This document shows positions 1 to 9,137 of a DNA stretch of 64,000 nt, piece by piece. The notes below the pieces were generated by a model. The model saw only the letters and a program-made list of their open reading frames with translations. It had not been told where the DNA came from and searched no databases. Origin of the DNA: Tannerella sp. (GTDB lineage: Bacteria; Bacteroidota; Bacteroidia; Bacteroidales; Tannerellaceae); NCBI GenBank assembly GCA_031276175.1, contig JAISNP010000021.1, forward strand, positions 1 to 64,000, given 5' to 3'. The stretch's first letter is position 1. The number at the start of each line of letters is the position of its first letter. The position numbers were made by a program, and so were the translations under genes.

Positions 1-110
1 ATGTGAGGATTCCGGCGCTTTTCGCGCCCCGGAAGTCCTTTTGCCCGTCCGGACGACGGCTTCCGGAACGGAAGATTGCGGCTTCCGGCCGGTTGAGGTA
101 TCATATCCGA
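1..110 (-). repeat. Dispersed repeat, copy A
   Basis: Read on the minus strand, this segment matches 27745-27831 on the plus strand. It begins with TCGGATATGATACCTCAA and ends with AAAAGCGCCGGAATCCTCAC. Copy A carries roughly 20 extra bases in the middle relative to copy B. It may continue past the left edge. It holds no convincing reading frame and lies upstream of the promoter of the ROK kinase gene. Confidence 0.75.
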
Positions 111-180
111 TATACATAAAATTTTTTCCCCCGTACCGTATTTTTCCGCCGCAAATGTTGCTGTCTTTCAATAAACCGCC

Positions 181-188
181 TATATTTG
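181..188 (+). promoter_or_regulatory. Promoter -7 box of the ROK kinase gene
   Basis: TATATTTG matches the Bacteroidota -7 consensus TAnnTTTG exactly. A TGTTG at 156-160 lies about 20 bp upstream and could be a weak -33 element. Transcription would start near 194, leaving a leader of about 30 nt before the ATG at 224. Confidence 0.65.
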
Positions 189-223
189 CCGCACAAAACA
201 GAACTTTTAAAACAATTGAACAC

Positions 224-1186
224 ATGGAGAAACCTTATGTAATAGGTATTGACCTCGGCGGTACGAATACCGTATTCGGAGTAGTGGACGCAAGAGGCAC
301 GATTTTGTACAACGGTTCGATAAGAACCGGCGAGTACGGCGAAGTGGAAGCATACGTATCGGCGCTGGCAAAGAGCTTGAAAGGCATAATCGCGCAGGCA
401 GGCGGCAGGGAGCAGATAAAGGGCATCGGAGTGGGTGCGCCTAACGGCAATTATTTTACGGGCTGCATTGATTTTGCCGCCAACCTTCCGTGGAAAAACA
501 AAATCCCGCTGGCACGGATGATCAGCGACAGTACGGGCATTCCCGTAGCGCTGACAAACGATGCGAACGCGGCGGCCATCGGTGAAATGACCTACGGCGC
601 GGCTCGCGGAATGAAAGACTTTATCGTGATCACGCTCGGCACGGGCGTAGGCAGCGGCATCGTAGTAGGTGGGAATCTGGTGTACGGGCACGACGGTTTT
701 GCGGGCGAACTGGGGCACATCATCGTCCGCCGCGAGAACGGACGCCTCTGCGGATGCGGCCGTTACGGCTGCCTCGAAACATACACCTCGGCCACAGGCG
801 TAGCCCGCACGGCAAAAGAACTGCTTATCCAGCGTACCGACGACAGCTTGCTGCGCAAACTCGAACCCGAACGCATTACGTCCAAAGATGTGTACGAGGC
901 CGCCGTGGCGGGCGACAAACTGTCCGTCGAAATATTCGAAATGACCGGCGAAATACTTGGCGAAGCCTTTGCCGACTTCATCGCCTTTTCAAGCCCGGAA
1001 GCCATTATCCTGTTCGGCGGCTTGGCACGGGCGGGCGACTTGCTCATGAATCCCATCCGGCGGTCGCTGGACAAGCACGTGTTGAAGGTATTTGCAGGCA
1101 AGACCAAACTGCTGTTTTCCGAACTGAAAGAAAGCGATGCCGCCGTACTCGGCGCCAGCGCGCTGGGTTGGGAAATAAAGGAGTGA
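224..1186 (+). CDS. ROK-family sugar kinase, probable glucokinase
   Basis: This cytoplasmic kinase of 320 residues probably phosphorylates glucose or a related hexose with ATP. The phosphate-binding motif DLGGTNT is at residues 10-16. The likely catalytic Asp is D113 in NDANAAAIGE. The ROK zinc site is visible as GELGH (161-165) followed by CGCGRYGCLE with Cys176, Cys178 and Cys183. An in-frame extension reaches back to position 41, but the promoter at 181-188 and the family start place initiation at 224. A strong hairpin follows the stop codon, so the gene is probably monocistronic. It neighbours a sugar-use locus. The family assignment is firm, but the exact sugar is inferred because ROK kinases vary between glucose, fructose and N-acetyl sugars. 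Confidence 0.9.
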   Translation: MEKPYVIGIDLGGTNTVFGVVDARGTILYNGSIRTGEYGEVEAYVSALAKSLKGIIAQAGGREQIKGIGVGAPNGNYFTGCIDFAANLPWKNKIPLARMISDSTGIPVALTNDANAAAIGEMTYGAARGMKDFIVITLGTGVGSGIVVGGNLVYGHDGFAGELGHIIVRRENGRLCGCGRYGCLETYTSATGVARTAKELLIQRTDDSLLRKLEPERITSKDVYEAAVAGDKLSVEIFEMTGEILGEAFADFIAFSSPEAIILFGGLARAGDLLMNPIRRSLDKHVLKVFAGKTKLLFSELKESDAAVLGASALGWEIKE

Positions 1187-1208
1187 CATACGGCGATGCG
1201 CCGTACTT

Positions 1209-1256
1209 AGGCCTGATTCCCGACGCATTGTCGTCCGGAATCAGGCCTTGTTTTCA
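1209..1256 (+). terminator. Rho-independent terminator after the ROK kinase
   Basis: AGGCCTGATTCC (1209-1220) pairs with GGAATCAGGCCT (1237-1248). An inner CGAC/GTCG stem and a T-rich tail follow. It sits between two convergent genes. Confidence 0.8.
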
Positions 1257-1270
1257 AAAGTACGATTGAT

Positions 1271-3067
1271 TTACTTCGTAACGCGGGCGGACGGCGTGTT
1301 ATCCTTCCGCGCGGATTTGATGATTTTCACCCCCCGGGGCGCTTTCACGTCGGATATGATTTTCCCCGAGGCGTCTTTCCGGTGACTGATTTCGACGACA
1401 CCGTAAGGCGTCGGGAAAGTGCCTTTCACCCACTGCAAGTCTTCCGGATGAGGATCGATGCGAAGCGTCCTGCATCCGGCGTCGACCACCTGCACGCCCA
1501 GCACATGTTCGCTCAACCATGCCGTAGGCCCCGACGCCCATCCGTGGCACAGGCTATGCCGCAATTGCTTGTAGCAGTAAGCCCCGAAATCGGCATGAAT
1601 ATCTTTCTTTCCCGCAGGAACAAGCTCGTCAATCCCCGCCGCGTTTTCCATCCATTCCAGATTGAAATCTTCCCAAAAAGTAGTAGCGCCCATATCGAGC
1701 ATCCCGCCCCAGAAGCGGCGGATGTTGTCGAGCGCACCCCGGTAATCGCCCGCCATAGCCTGCGCCTGCAACATATAATATCCGTAGAAGGTAGAAAAAC
1801 CTTCGGCTCCGCCCACGGCAATCACCTCGTCGTTGGCCTGTCCGGCAGGCATCACGCCGGCAAGCGCCAGCAGCGATGCGGCCTGCTTCAGATTGTTGTG
1901 ATGAGGGACGTGCTGCCGCATCCGGTCTGCCGCAGCGGTACATTCGACTGACAGCGGCTTGTCGCCGAGCGCCTCGCACAGTTCGGCGCCCGCCCGAAAG
2001 GCCATCATCATCAGTGCGTGCATACCGGCGTTTATCCCCTGCTCGTTCGGACTGGAAGGCCAGTCGAGGAAACCGCCCTCGCCGACGCGCTTGCCCGAAG
2101 CGTCTATCTCGGCAAGCAGAATGTGAAGCAACTCGCCCAGATAAGCCCGCTGCTGTTTCAGATAATCAAGATCGCCCTGATAGCGGTACCAGTCGCGATG
2201 GATAATGATCCACCAAAGCGAATAAGAGAACATGCCGTTCATCCATCCCGGAAGCGGGGTAATGTCGCGCGCCAGGTCGAGGCTTTTGGGGACAACCTCG
2301 TTGTATCCGAAAACGGAACTGATCGTCATCACCTCCGGATGCAGGTCGCCCAGCCACACCAGCCGGTCGCGCTTGATGCCGTCCCAGATGTACTCCTGCA
2401 TGTTGAGATGCACGGTATAGGCGCCCGTCATCCAAATCCTGTTCAACCGTTCGTCGCTACATTCGAACGTGCCGAGGTACGGAATGTCGCGATAGATAAA
2501 AACGGCGTTGATTTCCTTCAGGTCAAGTTTGGCGCCGGGTTCAACCAGATCGATACGCACGAAACGAAAACCGCTGTTGCCCGCTTCGGCCACTCCGAGC
2601 CATGGCGTTTCCATGATGAAATCGCGCATGGCATGATCGTTGGTAGCCCCCTGTTCGCCTGCCCGGCTCATTGCCTCGCCTACCGATTCGCCGAAGCGCA
2701 CGCGGATTTTTGTCGGCCGGCTCGCACCGGTGGTCACAATCTGAATCCCGCCGTGTATCTCTTTCCCGAAATCGAGCAGTATTGCCGGATATTCGTTGTC
2801 CGTGCTGCGCATGGCGCATGACTCGCGGCTTCCCAGTTCGCTCTGTCCGTTGTGTCCGCCGGCAAGCAGCACGTCGGGATTGTCTATCAGTTTCCCCTCG
2901 CCGTCGTATTTCCACACAATGCGCTGCGGAGAAAGATATGCGCGCGTACGTGAATCGTGAAACGTCTTGCCTTCGTATTCCGCTCCGAAAACCGGAGGCA
3001 GACGATGTTCCTGCGCGTGCACTGCACCCGCAACAATTACTGCAAAAAATAAAGTGTAATATTTCAT
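1271..3067 (-). CDS. GH78-like alpha-L-rhamnosidase, secreted
   Basis: The 598-residue protein has a signal peptide (residues 1-18, ending VHA). It has the catalytic layout of GH78 alpha-L-rhamnosidases, which release terminal L-rhamnose from glycans. The acid region shows D229, RDR at 233-235, W238 and GD at 240-241. The general base is probably E466 in TTFWEDF, where the family more often has WERW. The N-terminal beta domain is short, so the protein is smaller than most GH78 enzymes (commonly 700-1100 residues). It is divergent from the susC-susD operon, which suggests it acts on the glycan that system imports. Residues ~410-464 and ~551-584 are repeated in the remnant at 11844-12130. Substrate is inferred from the family only. 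Confidence 0.85.
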   Translation of the reverse strand: MKYYTLFFAVIVAGAVHAQEHRLPPVFGAEYEGKTFHDSRTRAYLSPQRIVWKYDGEGKLIDNPDVLLAGGHNGQSELGSRESCAMRSTDNEYPAILLDFGKEIHGGIQIVTTGASRPTKIRVRFGESVGEAMSRAGEQGATNDHAMRDFIMETPWLGVAEAGNSGFRFVRIDLVEPGAKLDLKEINAVFIYRDIPYLGTFECSDERLNRIWMTGAYTVHLNMQEYIWDGIKRDRLVWLGDLHPEVMTISSVFGYNEVVPKSLDLARDITPLPGWMNGMFSYSLWWIIIHRDWYRYQGDLDYLKQQRAYLGELLHILLAEIDASGKRVGEGGFLDWPSSPNEQGINAGMHALMMMAFRAGAELCEALGDKPLSVECTAAADRMRQHVPHHNNLKQAASLLALAGVMPAGQANDEVIAVGGAEGFSTFYGYYMLQAQAMAGDYRGALDNIRRFWGGMLDMGATTFWEDFNLEWMENAAGIDELVPAGKKDIHADFGAYCYKQLRHSLCHGWASGPTAWLSEHVLGVQVVDAGCRTLRIDPHPEDLQWVKGTFPTPYGVVEISHRKDASGKIISDVKAPRGVKIIKSARKDNTPSARVTK

Positions 3068-3219
3068 ATTCTGTTAAATAATAATTCGCCTGAGATAAAA
3101 ACGGCATCGTTCATGCCCATGCCGTAAAACTTTTAAATCTTTACACATCCCGTTCAATTCACAAAATCATGCCCTGCACGGTATATTCGGAATTGCCCGC
3201 ATAAAAACTTTTTCGCGGA

Positions 3220-3249
3220 CAAAAGTAGCAAAAATAATAATGACACAAA
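3220..3249 (-). promoter_or_regulatory. Promoter of the rhamnosidase-like gene
   Basis: On the minus strand, TTTG (3246-3249) is followed after 18 bp by TACTTTTG (3220-3227), matching the -33/-7 pattern. The leader would be about 145 nt, which is long. Confidence 0.6.
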
Positions 3250-3400
3250 ATTTACCACATAAATGGTATTATAAATCGGTAGAAGACCCCGTACTTTTGT
3301 ATCCCCGCATTTGATGTGACATTTTGAAACAAAAGAAAAGAAATGGCGTCATAATGAAATTTTTTTCGACGAAAACGAATCAATATTCGAAAAATAGTCA

Positions 3401-3408
3401 TATATTTG
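3401..3408 (+). promoter_or_regulatory. Promoter -7 box of the susC operon
   Basis: TATATTTG matches TAnnTTTG and gives a leader of about 105 nt before susC. A second match, TACTTTTG at 3292-3299, could be an additional start. No convincing -33 TTTG was found for either. Apart from these and the divergent promoter at 3220-3249, the 450-bp gap 3068-3519 shows nothing else. Confidence 0.5.
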
Positions 3409-3519
3409 CGGCGTTATGCTCATGCTTTCCCGGATTGGAATAATCCTTATGGTTAGTTTTGAGAGTATTAGACAAGGAAATTTGAGTTTTATTAATTTAT
3501 TCAAATAATATTGATACGT

Positions 3520-6500
3520 ATGAAAAGTTTATTATTGATTTTAGGAGACAGACTGTGTTTGACGAAAAGACACATTTATGTGCTTTTCGCGTTATTGACC
3601 TTTTCGTTTACAGCTTACAGTCAAACTACCGTGAGCGGAAAGGTATTGGACGAGTACTCCGAACCACTTATCGGAGCGTCGGTATCCGTCGTGGGGGGGG
3701 GCGTAAATGCCTCTGGTACAGCGATTACCGACGGAACGATAACGAATGTGGACGGTTCGTTCAGTTTTACGACAACCAAAGCCTTACCCGTTCAGCTGAA
3801 GATAAGCTATGTAGGCTACGCGGAACAGACGATTGAATACACCGGCCGTCCTGTTCAGGTTGTAATGAAAGAAAACGTCGAGGCGCTCGACGAAGTGGTG
3901 GTGACGGCAGGAGGTATTTTCCGCAGCCGCAGGGAACAGGGATATACCGCCACGCGCGTGACGGCGGAGGAACTGACGATGTCCAAACCCACAAGCGTCG
4001 GCGCCGGGCTGACCGGAAAGGTCGCCGGGCTTCAGGTGAACGCCATCTCCAGCGGCGTGAATCCTATCTTCCGACTGGTGCTGCGCGGAAACCGGTCGCT
4101 GACGGGTAACAACACCGCCCTCGTCGTAGTCGACAATACGGTTGTCAGCAGCGAACTGCTCGGCAGCCTCAATCCCGAAGACATCGAAGACATTCAAGTG
4201 CTGACCGGCGCGGCGGGAGCCACGCTCTACGGCGCCGAAGCCTCGAACGGTGTTCTGCTGATTACTACAAAAAAGGGGAAAGTAGGGAAACCCGAAATAA
4301 AGGTGTCGCACACGCTGAACACGGAAACCGTCAATTTCTTCCCGAAACTGCAACAGCGTTTCGGACAAGGTGCAATACAAGACGGACAACACTATGACAA
4401 GGTCGAAAATCAGCAGTACGGCCCTGTGTTCGATGGCTCGCTCCGCGAACTGGGTTATCCGCTGGAAGACGGACAGCAGCAGTATACGACGTATGCCGTA
4501 AAAAAAGGTAACGGACGGGACGACTTTTGGGAAACCGGCATACAGAACAAGACCGATCTTTCGGTCAGTTTCGGCACGGAAAAATCGACTTCCTTTATCT
4601 CGGCGCAATACTTGAGTGGTACGTCTACCACGCCGTGGGATAAATACAGTCGCATATCCGTCCGCTTGAACAATACTATTAAACCTCTGGAAAATCTTGA
4701 CATTAATTATACGGCGAGCTATACGGAAAACAATTATGATATTACTTCCGCCACGAGCGATGTGTATAACCGGCTGACGCAAATCTCGGCCAACATCCCC
4801 GTCACCGACTATAAAGATTGGGAAAACAATATCTGGGCGACGCGCGAGGGATGGTACAACCCGTGGTATCCCAATCCGTACTGGACGGCGGCCAATAGCA
4901 GAAGGGATCAGAAAGATGCATACATCACGGGGCGTATCGAAGCCAAATACCAGATAGCGCCATGGGTATATGTCCTGTACCGTATAGGATTATCCAACAA
5001 TAACACGGAACGTAAAAACATGGGTACCAAATTAACGCTTGCGGATTATTATCTCAAAGAACATGGCAAAGGCAACTCTGCCGGAAGTGTGTCCGACAGA
5101 ATGGAAAGAAACTCAAAACTGAATCAGGATGTGCACCTCGGATTCAATCAAAAGGTTTGGGAAGACCAAATCAACCTGAACCTGATTCTGGGTGCGTCGA
5201 ACAGTTTCAATTCAACTAAATATGTGAGTTTGTCCGCATCAGGTCTCGTAATTCCCGGACTGTACAATATCAGTAACCGTTCGATAGACGCTACTATTTC
5301 CGAAGAAAATACGGCTTACCGCAATTACGGATTTTGGGGCGACTTTGTAGCCGGATACCGGAACTATGTGTTCCTGCACGTCACAGGGCGTAATGACTGG
5401 ACTTCGCTGCTTGCCAAAGAAAACCGCTCGTATTTCTATCCCTCGGCCGACGTTTCGTTTGTGCCTACCGACGCTTTCGAATCGCTGAAAGGCAACGGCG
5501 TGCTGGATTTCCTGAAACTGCGTTTCGCTCTGTCGAAAACGGGTAACGTCAACATCAAACCATATCAGTTGTCACCCACATTCAGTTCGGTAACCGGTTA
5601 TTCGGCGGGTACATTTTACAGCAAAAGCGACCGGCTGATCTCCGAATCGCTTCAGCCCGAAATCACGAAAGGATGGGAAGTGGGTACCGATTTCCGCCTG
5701 TTCGACGAACGTATCGACGGACAAATCAATTATTATCAAACGGAAACTACCGGACAGGCTATTCTTGCTACCGTAGCCCGTTCGTCGGGATTCAACAGAT
5801 ATTTAATCAATGTGGGAAAAGTGACCAATGCCGGTATTGAAGCCAACCTGCACTTTACGCCCATACGCACGAACGACTGGCAGGTAACCGTAGGCGGCAA
5901 CTATACGTACAACAAAAATTTACTGAAGGAAATGCCGGAAGGTATGGAGAGGGTCGGTATACGGACAAATACGGCCGACCTGGGAACAACCGAATACATA
6001 TTCGCTATCGAAGGCATGGAAGTCAACCAGATTGTAGTTGTCGACTACAATCGCGTGAACGATGCCGGCAGTCCCTACAACGGACGTGTGATTATCAATC
6101 CCGTCACCGGCTATCCTTCCCTGAGTACCTCATCGGCTCCGGTAGGCAACACGACGCCCAAGCATCGCCTCGGTGTCGACCTGAAAGTGAAATGGAAAGA
6201 TTTCACACTGTCCACACTGTTTGAATATCGCGGCGATTATAATGCCATTGCTTATGATTTGGGCAGAAACCTTGATTTCTCCGGCGCGTCGGCACGCAGC
6301 GCTTATTACAACCGCGACCGCTTTGTGTTCCCCAACTCCGTATACGAGGATCCGAACAGCCCCGGCAAGTATGTTGAAAATACGAATATCACCATTGCCG
6401 ACGGCGGAGCCGGATTCTGGACAATGGCCAACTACAACCGTGGCGCTTACGCAAACTATGTATATAGAGCGGATTATTGGAAATGGAGAGAAATAGCCCT

Positions 6501-6729
6501 TGTGTACACACTGCCCAAATCAATCGTGAACAGGATTCCGGGCATTGCAGGAGGTTCCGTTGCCTTGCAGGGACGCAATCTGTTCCTGTGGACATCAAAA
6601 GCCAACGAATATACCGACCCTGATTATAGCCAGACAAGAAGTGCAGACGATAACGAACTGGGTATTTCCTCTTTGGGACAAACACCCCCGACGCGTACGT
6701 TCGGCGCTACAATTTCATTAACATTCTAA
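3520..6729 (+). CDS. SusC/RagA-type TonB-dependent outer-membrane transporter
   Basis: The 1069-residue protein imports oligosaccharides or peptides across the outer membrane together with its SusD partner, using TonB energy. A signal peptide ends near FTAYSQ. A carboxypeptidase-regulatory-like domain follows (TTVSGKVLDEYSEPLIGASV), then the plug domain (EALDEVVVTAGG onward) and a C-terminal beta barrel ending in the aromatic-rich TRTFGATISLTF. The start is ATG 3520; an upstream in-frame TTG at 3511 is unlikely. A run of nine G (3693-3701) lies inside codons ~58-61, so a one-base slip would truncate the protein. It is followed 13 bp later by susD. The family is certain; the substrate is inferred from the neighbouring rhamnosidase. 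Confidence 0.95.
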   Translation: MKSLLLILGDRLCLTKRHIYVLFALLTFSFTAYSQTTVSGKVLDEYSEPLIGASVSVVGGGVNASGTAITDGTITNVDGSFSFTTTKALPVQLKISYVGYAEQTIEYTGRPVQVVMKENVEALDEVVVTAGGIFRSRREQGYTATRVTAEELTMSKPTSVGAGLTGKVAGLQVNAISSGVNPIFRLVLRGNRSLTGNNTALVVVDNTVVSSELLGSLNPEDIEDIQVLTGAAGATLYGAEASNGVLLITTKKGKVGKPEIKVSHTLNTETVNFFPKLQQRFGQGAIQDGQHYDKVENQQYGPVFDGSLRELGYPLEDGQQQYTTYAVKKGNGRDDFWETGIQNKTDLSVSFGTEKSTSFISAQYLSGTSTTPWDKYSRISVRLNNTIKPLENLDINYTASYTENNYDITSATSDVYNRLTQISANIPVTDYKDWENNIWATREGWYNPWYPNPYWTAANSRRDQKDAYITGRIEAKYQIAPWVYVLYRIGLSNNNTERKNMGTKLTLADYYLKEHGKGNSAGSVSDRMERNSKLNQDVHLGFNQKVWEDQINLNLILGASNSFNSTKYVSLSASGLVIPGLYNISNRSIDATISEENTAYRNYGFWGDFVAGYRNYVFLHVTGRNDWTSLLAKENRSYFYPSADVSFVPTDAFESLKGNGVLDFLKLRFALSKTGNVNIKPYQLSPTFSSVTGYSAGTFYSKSDRLISESLQPEITKGWEVGTDFRLFDERIDGQINYYQTETTGQAILATVARSSGFNRYLINVGKVTNAGIEANLHFTPIRTNDWQVTVGGNYTYNKNLLKEMPEGMERVGIRTNTADLGTTEYIFAIEGMEVNQIVVVDYNRVNDAGSPYNGRVIINPVTGYPSLSTSSAPVGNTTPKHRLGVDLKVKWKDFTLSTLFEYRGDYNAIAYDLGRNLDFSGASARSAYYNRDRFVFPNSVYEDPNSPGKYVENTNITIADGGAGFWTMANYNRGAYANYVYRADYWKWREIALVYTLPKSIVNRIPGIAGGSVALQGRNLFLWTSKANEYTDPDYSQTRSADDNELGISSLGQTPPTRTFGATISLTF

Positions 6730-6742
6730 AATTACGAGCAAT

Positions 6743-8338
6743 ATGAAAAAATATTTTATTAAGTTGTCAGTCATATTATTTTTGGCTACATCGTTGTTTT
6801 CGTGCGATCTGGATATAAACGAAAATCCTAATGCAGCTACAGGTTCCGTAGTCACGCCCGACCTGATGCTCACCAATATTTATGCCAAGCTGGCGGAAGA
6901 CGTCAATACATATAATAAATACGGTTCACTGATGGTGGGTTATCAATTTCCGGGCGACGGCATTTCGGGCTTCGGAGATCTCTATTCATATAACTTCACA
7001 AGTTCTTCGTATGCCGCTAACTGGAATAACTGTTTTGCCCATCTGAGGGACATACAGACTGTGATTGATGCGGCGGATGCAGACCCCAAATACGCTTATT
7101 TCGGTGCGGCGGCACACGTAGCCAAAGTATATACCTTCCAGCTTCTGGTAGATGAATACGGCGACGTGCCCTATACCGAAGGCGTACGCGGCAGCGAAAA
7201 CATCACGCCCACATTCGACGACGACGCCGAAGTGTATAAGGCGCTGATAAGCGAACTGGACGTTGCCATTGCCGGATTCAAGTCCGCCGACGTCAATGCA
7301 CTGAAATTTACATCCGTTACCGATCCCCTTTTTGCAGGCGACGTGACCAAATGGATTCAGTTCGGCAATAACCTGAAACTGCGTTTGCTGGTACGCGCTG
7401 CCGGGACGGAAATCGACGGCGCCGTGCAGTCGGCTTTCAACTCTTTCAGCCCCGAAGGATTCCTCAAGGAAGACGCCGGCGTCAATCCGGGCTACAATGC
7501 CTCCAACCAGCAGAATCCGTTTTATACCGATTATCACAGCAACACGGCAGGGTCGCGGGCGTCGTACGCCAGTTACTATCTGCCGACCACGTATCTGATG
7601 ACATTCTATCAGAAGAGCGTGACAAGCGGTAATGTAAAAGATAATGTATTTGAGATTCTGGAAGGAAAACTGACCGACGACCGCCGGGGCGCTCTGCTAT
7701 ATCGCAATTATCCCGAAACGCCGAACTATCAGTTGGGCGACCAGAGTAATGCACGTCCATATACGCCGCAGTATATATGGCTCGAAAGCGTATTGAAAGG
7801 GCGCGACCAGGATTTTGTCATATTCTATGCCTTCGAGACTTATTTTCTCCTGGCCGAAGCCGCCGCTACAGGGCATGAACTCGACGGCGACTGGAAATCC
7901 AATTTCCTGAAAGGCGTGGAGGCCTCGTTCCGCTATCTGGAAACAAACATCAACGGATCGCTGATAGAAGGCGCCAATCCGGCCGAAGATGTGAAGGAAT
8001 ATATCGCAAACAACGAAGACAGCTATCTCGTCAACCCCGAAAAGGCGACAACACGCGACCAGAGCATCGAAGCCATCATCACGCAGATGTATATCGCTTC
8101 GAACGTCATCAACGGCCACGAGGCATGGAGCAACTTCAGGCGCACGGCTTACCCGACGATCAATAATGTCGGTCGCAGGCCTAACCTGACGTTCGTATCC
8201 CAGATTTCCGATTCGCCGCGTCCCGACCAGTTATCCGTACGTCTGGTATATCCGAATGATGAATACAGCTTGAATTCCGGCAATACTCCGGATGTAGGCG
8301 ACTCTTATTCCAACCCGATTTTCTGGGACAAAAACTAA
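6743..8338 (+). CDS. SusD/RagB-type outer-membrane lipoprotein
   Basis: This 531-residue surface lipoprotein should form the lid over the SusC channel and bind the incoming glycan. The lipobox is near residue 21 (SLFSCDLD). The body is helix rich with the SusD-like pattern NENPNAATG...DLMLTNIYAKLAED at the N-terminus. The spacing to susC and the shared strand make it part of the same operon. It resembles the SusD-like_2 subgroup (the group seen in many peptide or glycan systems), so a peptide substrate is not excluded. Family confidence is high. Confidence 0.93.
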   Translation: MKKYFIKLSVILFLATSLFSCDLDINENPNAATGSVVTPDLMLTNIYAKLAEDVNTYNKYGSLMVGYQFPGDGISGFGDLYSYNFTSSSYAANWNNCFAHLRDIQTVIDAADADPKYAYFGAAAHVAKVYTFQLLVDEYGDVPYTEGVRGSENITPTFDDDAEVYKALISELDVAIAGFKSADVNALKFTSVTDPLFAGDVTKWIQFGNNLKLRLLVRAAGTEIDGAVQSAFNSFSPEGFLKEDAGVNPGYNASNQQNPFYTDYHSNTAGSRASYASYYLPTTYLMTFYQKSVTSGNVKDNVFEILEGKLTDDRRGALLYRNYPETPNYQLGDQSNARPYTPQYIWLESVLKGRDQDFVIFYAFETYFLLAEAAATGHELDGDWKSNFLKGVEASFRYLETNINGSLIEGANPAEDVKEYIANNEDSYLVNPEKATTRDQSIEAIITQMYIASNVINGHEAWSNFRRTAYPTINNVGRRPNLTFVSQISDSPRPDQLSVRLVYPNDEYSLNSGNTPDVGDSYSNPIFWDKN

Positions 8339-8370
8339 TAACAGTATGAAATATGAAATATAACATAGAC

Positions 8371-8925
8371 ATGAAAAAGTATATTCAATATTTAAGTTTG
8401 GCATTGGCCATATCCGGTATGGTTTCCTGCCTTCCGCAGGATGTGATTTTTGAAGACGACGGCGCAAACGGCATTGTAGAAATATACAACTTCAATTCCG
8501 CCCGTTCCGCTTCGCAAACATACGCATCCCGCGACATCAACGCGCTGCTTGCATATCCGGGCGAATACGATTTCGAGATAAATGCAACAAGTTTCGACTT
8601 TCCGATTGTTGTAAATTATACCGGGAACCACGGCGCACCCAAGGATGTGACGGTAGAACTGGCCGTCGACGAAGCGATAGCCGACGTCGTAGGCCGTCAA
8701 ACGGGACTCGATTATGCCGTGCTCCCGGCGTCCGCCTATACGCTGCCCGGCAACTCCGTCACGATTGCCGGAGGAGCCAACCGCGCGGAATATCGCGTGC
8801 AGGTCAATGCCTCCGTACTGACGGCCGGCAAAGTGTACGTGCTCGGCATCAAGATAACCGGTGCATCGGGCGGTACGGTAAGCGGCAACTTCGCGGCAGG
8901 AGGATTTTATTTTAAAGCGCTGTGA
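8371..8925 (+). CDS. DUF1735-type surface lipoprotein
   Basis: This lipoprotein of 184 residues is encoded right after susD and is probably surface exposed. The signal is MKKYIQYLSLALAISGMVSC with the lipidated Cys at residue 20. The body contains a typical DUF1735 core with YTLPGNSVTIAGGANRAEYR and VYVLGIKITGASGG. DUF1735 domains are common in surface glycan-binding proteins of SusC/D loci, but here no extra binding or catalytic domain follows. The start at 8371 is chosen over 8353 because it places the signal peptide correctly. A terminator follows, closing the operon. Confidence 0.8.
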   Translation: MKKYIQYLSLALAISGMVSCLPQDVIFEDDGANGIVEIYNFNSARSASQTYASRDINALLAYPGEYDFEINATSFDFPIVVNYTGNHGAPKDVTVELAVDEAIADVVGRQTGLDYAVLPASAYTLPGNSVTIAGGANRAEYRVQVNASVLTAGKVYVLGIKITGASGGTVSGNFAAGGFYFKAL

Positions 8926-8957
8926 TGAATGTTCGTTCATAAGTTTTCCGTAACCGA

Positions 8958-8992
8958 AACTTCCACCCCCGAAAAGGTGGAAGTTTTTTTTT
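8958..8992 (+). terminator. Terminator of the susC-susD operon
   Basis: AACTTCCACC (8958-8967) pairs with GGTGGAAGTT (8976-8985) and is followed by a run of T up to 8992. Confidence 0.9.
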
Positions 8993-9137
8993 ACCGCTAC
9001 TCTCCTTTGTCTGCCGGAGGCGGCGCCTCATGGTTTTTGATTCCGCATTTTTAACGCTGAAATCATAGGGTTTTTATCGTCCCGGCAATCTTATATGCGT
9101 AAACGAAAAATTATTCATCATTTTAAGGGAAACATTT

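Noticed and set aside
41..223. Upstream in-frame extension of the ROK kinase to position 41
   Set aside because: It would cross the promoter at 181-188, and the added residues have no family match.
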